This document shows, in pieces, positions 22,949 to 33,552 of a stretch of 64,000 nt of DNA. The stretch's first letter is position 1, and every line of letters begins with the position of its first letter. The stretch lies in assembly GCA_963920575.1 (NCBI GenBank), contig OY986975.1, positions 762,650 through 826,649 on the forward strand. Direction: 5' to 3'. A program made the position numbers and the translations under genes. This stretch comes from Narthecium ossifragum. Taxonomy: Eukaryota > Streptophyta > Magnoliopsida > Dioscoreales > Nartheciaceae. The notes beneath the pieces were generated by a model, which did not search any database, had not been told where the DNA came from, and worked only from the letters and a program-made list of their open reading frames with translations.

Positions 22949-24190
22949 CTAAGCTGCTGTAGATTTCTGCTCAACCAGCTTCTCTATCAGGTCAGCTGCT
23001 TCTTGGACCGTTGTAATATTCTGAGAGTTATCTTCCTCCACGCTGATATCAAACTCTTCTTCCAGACCCATCACTATCTCCACCTGCGTCACACAAACAG
23101 GCAATCAATAGCATAATATTGTTGTTCATCAAAGCACCAGCTATGTGGAAAGGTTGAGGAAGGATGCATTTAAGCGAAAGGAAAAAAAGATGTTGGCTTT
23201 CATGGAAGATACCGTGTCCAGAGAATCCGCTCCAAGGGCACTAAACTTAGACTCCGAGGTGACAGCTACATCATCTTTCAGAGCCAATTGCTTCCTCACA
23301 ATCTTGCATACCTTATCCACAGTCTCAGGTTTAGCCTGCAACATATTCCAGCAATTATAAGTTCCATGTGAATATTGTTTTCAACATAAGTCCATTATAA
23401 CAAAATACAGCTATATTCCAGGCAGTATGTTTACCACACAACAGATGCGGAAGCGTGAGGACCTCAGAGATGGGAAGTTGCTTCGAGGGAAGCCAACAGA
23501 GAGCAGCTTGACACTGCTGAAACTTCCAGTTCTCTGCACATGTCAAGCAGTGAAGGCAAAGTTAAATTTGTTAATTTTTAGGCAAAATGTCATACAAGTA
23601 GTTTGAAGCAAAGTTAGCCATCGTTATAATAGAGGAATATATACTTTCATGGTGTCATTTGGGATGATTAAATTGCAAACATGGACTACTAAACTTCTTT
23701 AAAACCTACCATCGAGCTTACTGCTCTTCATGGAATTAAAAATTAATCACCATATGCTACATGCACCTAATATCATAACTAAATCTTCAACAATTTATGC
23801 ACAAATACATCTTATCAATTTGATGTAGGAAGCCATACTAAACTTCTCATCTAAAAGCTCAACTTCCAGAGTTCCAATAATATTAGCCCAAGTAACTACA
23901 AGAAATCCAAGCTCATTTCTAACACTAAGGATTTGAAACTACTAACAAGTACTTGACCACAAAATCTAGCATTTTACAAGCACTTCTGGCCAATAAACTT
24001 CGGAATAGAGTCACAACGTCGAATTTCTAGAGAAAAAAACACCAGGCAGTGGGGAATCATCAAAATGCTTAGTTATCCCAATATTTTCGGACAAAGCTGG
24101 AATGAAGGATGAAGAGGTCACCTGGCTGCCTCTATTCCCCGGATTCAAGCCAGAAGCGAACCGAATCGATGCTGCGGAGACGGTGGCCAT
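22949..24190 (-). CDS. ACP: Plastid acyl carrier protein precursor, four exons
   Basis: Read as complement(join(22949..23083, 23213..23335, 23435..23533, 24122..24190)), 141 aa, all GT-AG and phase 0. Exons 1-2 encode a Ser/Arg-rich transit peptide ([14 protein letters not shown]..., then [19 protein letters not shown]...RFRICCV). The mature domain begins at [31 protein letters not shown] carries the serine that receives 4'-phosphopantetheine. The tail is [17 protein letters not shown] shuttles acyl chains in type II fatty acid synthesis in the plastid stroma. Length and exon layout match the family. It is convergent with URI and divergent from the small gene at 24679. Confidence 0.93.
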
Positions 24191-24678
24191 GGAAATTGAC
24201 AAGGGGTTGCGACAAGGGGTGAGACCAAGAGAGCTCCCGATATTTCCCAATAAAACCCTAACCCTAGGCCTTCTACGAGGACGACTGGAGATAAGGGCGA
24301 GAGAGTACCTCCATCCATGTCTTGTTGTAAAAACGCTCGCACGGTACGAGCATGTTACCAGCCGTTAGATGGATCGCTAAAGCATGTCTATCTTGACCGC
24401 TTGATGCGGGCGTTCTGAGCCCACGATTGCAAATTGGCCCCCACGTGGGTATCAAATGCGTGGCTATGATTAAAACGTGGAAACACTGGAAAGGCTTGCG
24501 CTCCTATGATCCAATGGGCCTCTTGCGCTCCTATGATCCAATGGGCCGACTCGGCCCGGCCTATCTGAGCGTTTAGGGTCCTTTGGTTATACTTGGGTCC
24601 GGCCCACCTCCCTCTAGGCCTAACCTTCTAATAGTTAGATCTCCTCGTTCTCCGAAACCCTAGCACCGCCGCTTGACC
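24191..24678. promoter_or_regulatory. Divergent promoter with telo-box and TGGGCC site II elements
   Basis: 488 bp lies between the ACP start (minus) and the ATG at 24679 (plus). It contains AAACCCTAACCCTAG at about 24255 (telo-box) and several TGGGCC/GGCCCA words between about 24510 and 24605. In plants these are common in promoters of housekeeping, translation and organelle genes. Their presence is seen; shared use by both genes is inferred. Confidence 0.6.
24495..24548. repeat. 27-bp tandem duplication carrying a TGGGCC motif
   Basis: The word cttgcgctcctatgatccaa (plus 'tgggcc') starts at 24495 and again at 24522, doubling a site II-like element in the shared promoter. Confidence 0.9.
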
Positions 24679-27600
24679 ATGGAGAACCACCTCCGCTCCG
24701 TTCGTCCTTCTCGTTTGGCGGCAAGGAGGAACGGGAGCTACGACCGACCCTCTCCGCCGCCGTCTACGGCGGCTGCAGTCTATCAGCAAGTGAGTGCTAT
24801 ATCGTCCGTCACAGTAACGTTTCTTTTTTTTTTCTCCAAGTTAATTGGACCACTTCTATGATCTCTTTGAAGCCTTCGTAAATGCTTAGAAGAATCTCCT
24901 TTCTCTTTACTTGTTGGTTATTGTGGAAGTTGATATGGTTCGTTGTTTATAAAAATCATCTTTTTAAGTGCTATGTTGCTGGATTAGTTATCCTGCTTGA
25001 CATTTTGAGCTCTTTTTGCGATTTTGCACATAAGATGAACTTGAGATCAACTGGTGGTTTCCAAGATTTAATATGTGCATATAACAATTTGTCCACTGTT
25101 TTTGAGTATTGTTCAAAAATAATGTGGAGCAGGACTCAAATGTAGTGGCCGACACTGATCTAGTTCATGCATCATGGCAATATATGCTGGTTAACAATTA
25201 ATATTTTGGTAGTACATAGAATGATTGGTTTATTTGACTCTTCTCCAACTCCATATGGAACAGAATTGCGCTAAAGTGAGTTTGTCTAGTTTGAATTAAT
25301 AACCTCTAGATATCTTGTGCATGTTTTCCCAGTAAGCTCATGATCTTGTGTCTTTCCTCAACACTGCCAGGGGGATGCAACTCTACTGACCTAGAAAATA
25401 AGATTCTTTAGTTTTGTTTTGATTTCATTTTGGTGCAATTATAAGTAGCGGTCTTTGATATTTCATATTTGTCCTCGCATACCCCAGCATATGGAACTTT
25501 GTGTGAAACCTTCCTACATTTTTCTTCTGTTTGTTAACGTGACTTACTATTCCTATCAACCAATTGAACTATGATTAGAGGTTGTGTTGCAGTTTGATAG
25601 CCTAATATATAGTAATAGGTAGGGAATTTATTCTTTAACCCAGGACAACACTCTGTCCTGGATGTTTCAAATACTTCTCGAGTGAGTAACTATTGCTCTA
25701 AACCAATTAACTCATAATTAGATCGCCTTGTATTGTAGTGTATAACATATTGTAATAGGTTGGATTTTATTGATAAGTCAATACAATATTGGTGGCTTAT
25801 GAGTCTATGGGTGTTATAAGCCAATGTCTTTTAAAATTAAACGGAAAGTGAACAAAGGGGTGTGTTTAAGGCTAAACTATATGCTTCGGAACCCAGAATT
25901 GTGTGTTTCGGGTGGGTTTTGTCCGGAACTCTTTGATATCTACATGCCAGGATACATGAGCTAGCAGGCCAATAACTTCCTAGCACCGTACTTATCAGGC
26001 AGCATGCTCTGTGCTACTCGATGTGAAAATTCCCTTCGGTCTAACTTTGTAAGATCATTGCTTAAAAGCTGGTGAAATGTGAAGGTAATTTTCTGCTTTA
26101 TAGATGTTGATGGAGTTGATCGTACATTCTTCTACCCATTCCCTTTCTCCTAGCCATTGGAGATTTCCTTCATTCAAGATTTGCATTTCCCGGAGCTCTT
26201 CTTGTATTCGCATTCGAATTCTGTTGCATATAAACTTAGTATTGGACTTAAGGAAGCAGTTTCCTAACTTTTAGCAACAATGTTGTGTATATTCCAGTAG
26301 TGTAGACACTATGTTGATGTCAATGTCCGTACTTTTAGATGATTTTCTTATTGTCTTGTAAGTGTCGATGGTCGCTGAATGCCCTTTTGCCCTTGTAACA
26401 GTTAGGACTTTTTCTTGGACTGCAGCTTTGGGAATATTGAAACTCTATGTATTTGGGAGACATAGTCCATGTAGTACATCAATATGTTAATTATGGAGAT
26501 CAACTAACTACCTTCTCACTTTTGGTTTTTTGAAGACCGTTATTCGATTTTTTTACCCTTGATCAGTTTTTCCCCTTTCTGAGATTTTATATCACTGAGA
26601 CTCAATTTGTTGGTCGATGACAAAGTTCTAATGGAGCTAAACCTGCAAATGGAATAACGACATTTGTAATTTTTGTGACAATGGTCAAGAATACAATCAC
26701 AATGAAAGAATCTTTTCATGTGAGAATCAGCTTTTATGTGGTGAGACTAATGTGCTATTGTTTCCCATCCTTTGTTTTTTTTAAAAAGTTGAGCCAACTG
26801 GCTAACGGAAAAAACAAGAATCAAGAAAAATGACATGCAATCCTAGAGAATCAGGTGGAGGGAGCCCTGATTCCGTATGCCAAAACAGAACTGTAGAGTT
26901 GCACCTCCCTATGGCTAGGGGTGAGCAGAACCGAACCGAACCCGAAGAACCGAATTAGTTCGGTCCATTCGGTTCGGTTTTTTTGGTTTTTCGGTTCGGT
27001 TTTGGCATGTATGAAAAGTTCGGGTTTCGGTTCGGGTTCGGTTTTTAAAAAAAAGTTCGGTTCGGTTCGGGTCAGAACCGAAGTTTTCATACATGTCTTG
27101 CCCTATGAACCTATGGTCTAAAAAGTTCGGTTCGGTTCCAAAAGTCTGGTTCCAAAAAGTTCGGTTCGGTTCCTTCATAAGTTCGGTTCGGTTCGGTTCT
27201 CTAAAAACAGAACCGAAAAAAATTCAGTTCTTCGGTTCTAGACCGAGAACCAAACCGAGAACCGAATGCTCACCCCTACCTACGGCTGCCAAATGATTTG
27301 CGACTCTGTTACAGTCTCGACGAACAAATAAGAATAGAACATCAAGCGTACTGGCTGCAGTCCAACATACTATTTCCCATCCTACTGGCTACCTTGTGTC
27401 TTTGCTTAACAATGCCAATGGAACCACACCTGCAAATAGAATGCTGAAATTTGCTTCTTCTTTTTTAAGACAATTGTCAAGAATAGAATGGCATTAAAAG
27501 AATCTTTTCATCCGAGAATCAGCGTTCATTTGGTTTTATTTCTGGAGTCTTATGTGCCCGCTTCCCACTCTACTGATTGCCCTATGTCTTTGCTCAACAA

Positions 27601-28004
27601 AGATAAGGAGGTACTGTTTGGGAGGCAAATGCATCAAGGGCCTGACAGTAGTGACATCTGCTTGGTATTTATATTGGCCCAGAACAATGATTATGTCTGC
27701 TGTTATTTTGGTCAGGATGTGATCAGATGCTCGTAGTTTGAGCCTGTTTTATGCTTGGCTAGCCTCTTGGTGATGCCCTGATTGGTACCCTGACTATAGC
27801 ACAAGTGGGGTCTGTGCTGCATTCAAAATCCTTCTTTGTCTGATGTCCTGATTGGTACCAGGTTCAAATCAATCCCTGCATTATCTTATGGTAAACACTC
27901 ATTATTTAAGATCATACCTCATGGTTTTTTTAGCTGATGGCTAAAGTTTGTGCTTTCAGGTCTACAAACTCTTGGAGTTGTATTATGGACCCGGGCTCAT
28001 CTGA
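24679..28004 (+). CDS. Putative small gene of unknown function, three predicted exons
   Basis: Read as join(24679..24789, 25133..25189, 27960..28004), 70 aa. Exon 1 (MENHLRSVRPSRLAARRNGS..., then PSPPPSTAAAVYQQ) follows a promoter-like region and ends at a good donor (CAA|GTGAGT). Exon 2, between ...GAGCAG and |GTTAAC, reads DSNVVADTDLVHASWQYML. Exon 3 after ...GCTTTCAG reads VYKLLELYYGPGLI then stop. All junctions are phase 0. I do not recognise the protein. Exons 2 and 3 are short and could be chance, an exon may be missing, and the second intron would be 2.8 kb and holds a hAT element. Exon 1 is the best supported part. Confidence 0.35.
26916..27278. mobile_element. 363-bp hAT-type foldback element rich in GGTTCGGTTC
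   Basis: The ends TAGGGGTGAGCA and TGCTCACCCCTA are perfect inverted repeats. The 8-bp flanks are cctatggc and cctacggc (one mismatch), as expected of a hAT target-site duplication. The interior is nearly all GGTTCG/CGAACC words, in opposite orientations in the two arms, so the whole element can fold. It lies in the putative second intron of the small gene above. Confidence 0.88.
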
Positions 28005-29467
28005 GCAATCTTTCTCGGGTTGTTTTTGTTCTTTCTTCGAAAAAAAAACTCTTGCCGTTGTTATTGCAGCTGCGCTGGTACCAGGAATCTGGCAAACTCA
28101 GCCACTTGAGTTGATTAGATCTCAAGGGACTCAGACAGTAACTGATTCAGTCTCATTGGCAGTAAATTTTTTTTTCATGGCAATTAAGTTAGGGAAAGCA
28201 AGTGTTTGATTGGGCTCAACTATCAACTCCAATTCGCACTTAGCTGCATCTGTAGTCTTAAGACTAGTGAGATTACAAGTTTTCGGGCCTTGATGGCATT
28301 TAGTTATGGAAAGGATTTGTATTGGATAATCAACAAGGTAGAAGAAGAGCAAGTGTGGCTTACAAACCCGCCAATTTGTAATAGTTGGAATGTAGTAGAG
28401 CATTTAGGCTCAGCTAATGACAACTCCATTTCAATTTGAAGCACAGTATATCTTATGTCACTGAATGATTGTAATGTGTTGAGTGCTCTTGGTGTGGTGG
28501 TTTTGCATGGAATGTACAAAAGCCCTCAAATATCCAATGTGGTCAAACAGATTCGTTGTCTTGGAAGAGCTCTGATGTTGCTCCACCCTACAAAAGCAGT
28601 AAAAATCTCAAGCTAGCAATGCACAAAAAATTATGCACTCCTGTGTGACTGGAAAAAGCATACCCTTACAAGTCCTTTGTAGCATCAAGCATCCTTTTCA
28701 AATCTTCAATAAAAACATAATGCCCTTACTTTCTTGGAGACTTAAACTCAGAGACCAAACTCATCATGCATTGCATACTGCCAGAGTTGATAGCAGTGAA
28801 CAATAAGCAAGAAGGGAGGGGAGAGAAGAGCATCCTACAGCTTTAACTCTGGCCAATGGCAAATGCTATGATGCTCATGAGGATATATATGGGCAGGTGT
28901 ACTTGCCTGCAGACTGCTAAAAACTCACATACCATCCAAGAGAAGAGGAAGGCAATAGGAACAAGAAAGGAATAAAGAGGAACTTGAAAGGAGTGCACTC
29001 GATGACTAACAAAAAACAAGAGGATTGATTGTACATGCGTGTACATACTTTCTTGAATATAGATGGATTCATCTTGTTTGTCTCCCTGAAGAGAAGTGAG
29101 AGGATATATAGATAGAGTGCATCTTAAGGGAGAGAAAATGTGGCCCATTGTATAAATCATGTATAGGCTTGGGAGGGACATGATCAGGTGTGCTCTGACC
29201 TCAAAGATCTTATCATGTCTTGTAGTGATCATAGTGGTTGGAATTGTTGTGTGTTTGCTATCATGCTGAGGGATGTGTCACACATGCATGCTGCTGCTGA
29301 CAAGAGAAATGCATGAGGGGTGAGCAAAAGATATCATGTCCTTCAATATGTTTTATATATATATATATATATACTAATTTTGTACGACACTTATAATTAT
29401 CTGGCCAAACTTAGCTAGGATTATTTTGTTTAGTTGATTAATCACCAATTGTCTAGAAATCTTAGGA
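28005..29467. other. Spacer without recognisable genes
   Basis: AT-rich. A 129-aa minus-strand open frame at 28843-29232 gives hydrophobic low-complexity sequence with no family resemblance. A (TA)n tract lies at about 29349-29373. I looked for known miRNA words and found none. Confidence 0.4.
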
Positions 29468-30361
29468 GGCGTTTGGTTGCTTGCATAAGCTAATGCAGTG
29501 CGTTGCATCTGCCAATACAGTGCAGTGCATTGCATCTGTCAATGCAGTGCAGTGCAGTGCATCTGTCAATGCAGTGCAGTGCAGTGCATCTGCCAATGCA
29601 ATGTTGCATTAGCACAAACAGCCATTTTGGCCGCATTAGCTAATGCAACATTTGAGGTCCTTTTTGCATTAACTGATGCATGCATCAGCTAATGCAGTGG
29701 CCAACCAAAAGAGATGGCAAAATTGACCGCACAGTTGGATAACCGAGCCGATTCGCACCGATGGGGACGAGTATGGTATAGATTTTTTACCCGTGGATAC
29801 GGGTATGGTTTACAAAATTAAAATCCGCGCAGGTACGGGGCGGATTATGGTATTGGGTAATATCCGCCCCGTTATCCGCCCCACCCCGCCAATGAATGTT
29901 GGTTTGGTGGATTTTAGAGAGTCTATTTTTGTAATAATACTCTAATAGAGACTAAATGCTAATGGCGGTTCGGTGGATCTAGATTTTAGAGAGTGAATGT
30001 TGATGATAGTTTGGTGGATTTAGATTTAGATTTTAGAAATTGAATGACCTTTTTTTAGGTTTTGCGGATAATCGTGGGTTGCGGGTAATATCCGCGTACC
30101 CGCGGGGACGGTTATGGTCCGCGATCCCCATTTTCCGCGCGAGAACAGGGCAGTGCGGGTATGGGCGGAGGAGTGCAGGGACGGGGACGGATATTCCAAT
30201 ATCCGCTCCAATCTGCCCCGTTACCATCACTACCAACCAAATACATTTTTGTACTAGCTTATGCATGCATCAACTAGTGCAGTGGCCAATCAAACACTGG
30301 TATGGATCAAAATGCTGCATTAGCTCATGCATGCATCAACTAATACAAGCAACCAAACACC
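29468..30361. mobile_element. Inverted-repeat element with tgcagtgcag subrepeats, split by a hAT insertion
   Basis: The ends ggcgtttggttgcttg (29468) and caagcaaccaaacacc (30361) are inverted repeats with one mismatch. No target-site duplication is clear. The interior of both arms uses 'gcatgcat', 'agctaatgca' and 'gcatcaactaatgca' words, and the left arm holds four copies of an approximately 27-bp tgcatctgycaatgcagtgc repeat. The hAT copy at 29709-30232 interrupts it, so the original element was about 360 bp. The GTTTGG ends suggest a Tourist-like MITE. Confidence 0.65.
29709..30232. mobile_element. Non-autonomous hAT element, copy 2
   Basis: The ends are AAGAGATGGCAA and TTACCATCACTA, with a perfect 8-bp duplication, ccaaccaa, at 29701-29708 and 30233-30240. 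It is 524 bp long and the same family as 5574-6124: shared 'gcaaaattgaccgc' start, 'acccgtggatacgggtatgg' block and 'gtggatttagatttagattt' middle. No transposase is present. Confidence 0.95.
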
Positions 30362-32572
30362 CCAAACTCATCGAAGAGAGCAGTGATGTGTGTTCTTGAA
30401 AGTTGAAACAAATTAATGAATACCGAATTAAATGACTCTATATCAATGAGACGCTAACCGCAAGAACAAATATAGTGAAAGTTAATTTGAACTTTGAACA
30501 CAATAAAGTCATCAAAGAGAAAATATGAATTTAATATTAAATCCTTTGCTAGGTTTTCACATCCTGATGCGTAAGCATGCATGCAGACACATGCATGGTA
30601 CGTACGTGGCACGTTCTACGTAGGCTATTAGGTTACAATCGAGTGGAAATATTTTGCTTGTTTGGGAAGGCTAACTTGTATGAGAGAAAAAATATAGAGT
30701 GCTGGAAGCATGCATGCATGCATACCTTTTGGTACTGATGAGCAATTATATTAACTATAGCTTCTTAATAGGGTGCCTTGATTTATAGAAAGAGCGTACA
30801 GGGATCCTCAAATTATGCATGCAATCAGTATATGAAAACACTGATGGAGCTCATGTCCCATCATACTGGCCATTTCTTTGGCACTGTGCTACTTGTTTGA
30901 TTGCTCCTTAGATGCTCACTTAAAAAGAGGTGAGTACCCCCAAAAACCCAAGTGAGGGGTTGATTGTTTTATGCTCCCAGGCCAGTGTTCTTCGATTATA
31001 AAGATTAGAAAATAAAGTTTAGAAAGTTGATTTAAAACATGTGTCTAAATGATAACAGACGTAACTCTTATTTTTTAATATTTTAAAGATTAAAATAAAG
31101 AAAATAATGGTAAATGGAAGCGAAGCCGAGAACTTTCTATCATATTTTCTATCATCCAGTCACTTAAAAAAAAAAAAACTGACCGGATTTTTTTTTTTTT
31201 TTTTTTTTTTGACAAACAATCAATGCATCAAAAGAGAGACGCATCCGGTGAAGTAGTCCTTGCTATGAAATGGATGTACTTTAATGGCATGGACTTGGTC
31301 CAATCTATATTGGTGCATGTATCTGATGGGCTTTATCTCTTATTACAAGTTGTTGGTCTTTCAGGTAGATGTAAGAGCTCTTTCTGTGATTGGGACCATC
31401 TTTCATTGCGTGTTATCTATAAAGTGTTGCATGTTTTTTTTGCATGGAACAGTTACAAAGAGGATTGTAGTTCTTATTAAGGAAATGGGCAAATCCTTTT
31501 ACTAGTGTTTGTGAGGTTAATCATACATTTATGGTGATACACGTCCCCTCTCATAAAAGCTCATCAAATGAGGCATTATATTGAATTTGACGAGTGAGTG
31601 GACTTACGCAATTGAGATCCAATCTTGACCTTGCTATGTTATCATGTTAAAAATAAGACGACTTCAAAAAGGGATTATATTGGATAGCATAAGGGGATTA
31701 TATTGAATAAATTAAATTGAAAAAAATCAACCTTATATGGAGCAATAACGGTTACAACCGTTTCCCTCCTATTAATTTATTTATATGTATATTTTCCTAA
31801 GTTAACTTTGTATATTGTTATCATAATTCCCTAAGTTAGTTTTAAATATACATCCTTATCTACCTTATAAGATCCGATGATAGTTATCCCTTATGACTCA
31901 TAAACTAAGTCATAAACTTATACACACATGACATACACGTGTCATAAAATTATAATTAAATAAAAAAAAAGGATAGTGGATTGATGTGTAAGTTATTATA
32001 GAGATAGTGGGAGCGGGCAGTTAGTCGTGCCAGGTGGCACGGGCCCACCACCTAGTCGTATATATAGGACAATGAATTAAGCCTAGTATTTCATATGATC
32101 AATGTAAAAGTACCAACATGTTTCGTCTTTCATAGATCAATGAATAGCTAGGGAGGAAAGAACTTGTGAAACAATTCAACATTAATAGTAGGAAACTTTA
32201 AACATAATAATAATACAAATATTGAACAATTCGCTATCCATCTTTCTTATGTTAACGACATATGTTTATCCATTTGTCCAATATGTAATTGAAATTATTT
32301 TTAATCCATTTAAAAGCTATATATTGATACGGAAGGCATGGCAGGACTGTAATGGGAATCACAATCTTGGTCAATGCATGATTGTTTATCAATACGAGCA
32401 TGTGTAGATAATGGCCATATATGCTGCCAACACGGATTGTGTTAAATGATCTAAGGCCATCTTTGTCCTTGATTTCCTCTCATAATCTTTGTCAATGATT
32501 TCCTCTCTGTCTTTTCATGAATAATTTTCTTTTTCATATATTAATATCCATGATATTTGAATTTTAAACATG
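30362..32572. other. Spacer; right end may be a decayed Copia-type LTR
   Basis: No coding sequence is recognised. An A-run and T-run lie at about 31167-31211. Sequence just before 32573 ends ...ttttaaaca, as an LTR end would, but the left border of such an LTR could not be fixed. Confidence 0.35.
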
Positions 32573-32584
32573 TGGTATCAGAGC
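32573..32584 (+). other. Copia-type primer-binding site (initiator tRNA-Met)
   Basis: TGGTATCAGAGC is the standard primer-binding site of plant Ty1-copia elements, two bases after a plausible LTR end. Only decayed sequence follows (a possible gag start near 32611), so it is a relic. Confidence 0.55.
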
Positions 32585-33552
32585 AAGCTTACCTTTAATT
32601 TAAAAGTAAGATGAATGCCAATACTAGATGGATGATCTCTAGATACGTGAAATCTCAACATAAAGGATCTCCTATTCTATAATGGTCCTTACGATCAGTT
32701 GTTGACCATGGCTTATACACAAACAAGATGCAATCAAATTCGAAGACTAAAAACATGAGCATCGAAAAGTCCTAAATTCGATGAAAAGATGGTTTAAGAA
32801 TTGGTTCTTTCACGTTGACAGAAATGACAACCAATAGTTTACGAAAAGAGAAAATATATATTCAATAAGAACTTGACATAACATCAGCTCATGCGAAGCT
32901 CTTCATAATTAGTACCGCAACAATAATCTAAAAATAGTTTTTAAAAATGAATGGAGCTTGGTACTGATGTTGTGCCAATCATTCATCGAATATTTTCTCA
33001 CGAAACATACCCGATAACATTTACACAAGAGAAAAAACCAAAACAATATTATATTAGTATATATATATATATATAATACTACACATAAACACAAGGAATA
33101 ATAAAATACAGAAAACAATACACCCTTGTATAGAGACATGACAGACTTCCCAACCCCCATCTCTTTCCCTCTCTATCTCTCTCTCTCTCCCCAGCTCGCT
33201 TTTTATCCTTATATCTTTGCAACGACTTCATCCCCCACAAGCTTCTATAAACAAGGAAAATTACTCAAAACTACAACCCAAAAGCCCCACCCTTCTCCTC
33301 CTTGATCTCCTCTTCCTGCCCTCTTCCCTAATCAACAACAAGAACAAAAACAAGAGGGGGGAAGAGAGAGAGAGAGAGCTAGAGAGAGAGAAGCCTAGCT
33401 AGCTAAATCTTCAAACCTATCAACACAAATTAATCCTCCTTGCATGCCATCTTCTTCTCTCGCTACTATTTCCATCTTCTTCATCCCCACCACCATGAAG
33501 AGGCCCATCGGATGGCTTCGACGACGAACCACAAGCTCGACAGCATGACAAG
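32585..33552. other. Retroelement relic, then promoter and leader of the LAX2-like gene
   Basis: From 33160 the sequence is CT-rich (ctctctatctctctctctcc at about 33174), followed by GA-rich stretches near 33360-33392. This is the usual look of a plant promoter/5' untranslated region. A (TA)n tract lies at about 33055-33074. Confidence 0.4.

Noticed and set aside
29040..29230. Possible miRNA precursor
   Set aside because: No match to the conserved plant miRNA words I checked (for example 156, 160, 164, 167, 172, 319, 390, 394, 396, 482), and no clear stem.
28843..29232. 129-aa minus-strand hydrophobic frame
   Set aside because: AT-rich low-complexity composition, no splice context and no family resemblance.
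33160..33400. Short frame in CT/GA-rich sequence before the LAX2-like gene
   Set aside because: Typical 5' untranslated sequence; the frame is not conserved in wording and overlaps the leader.
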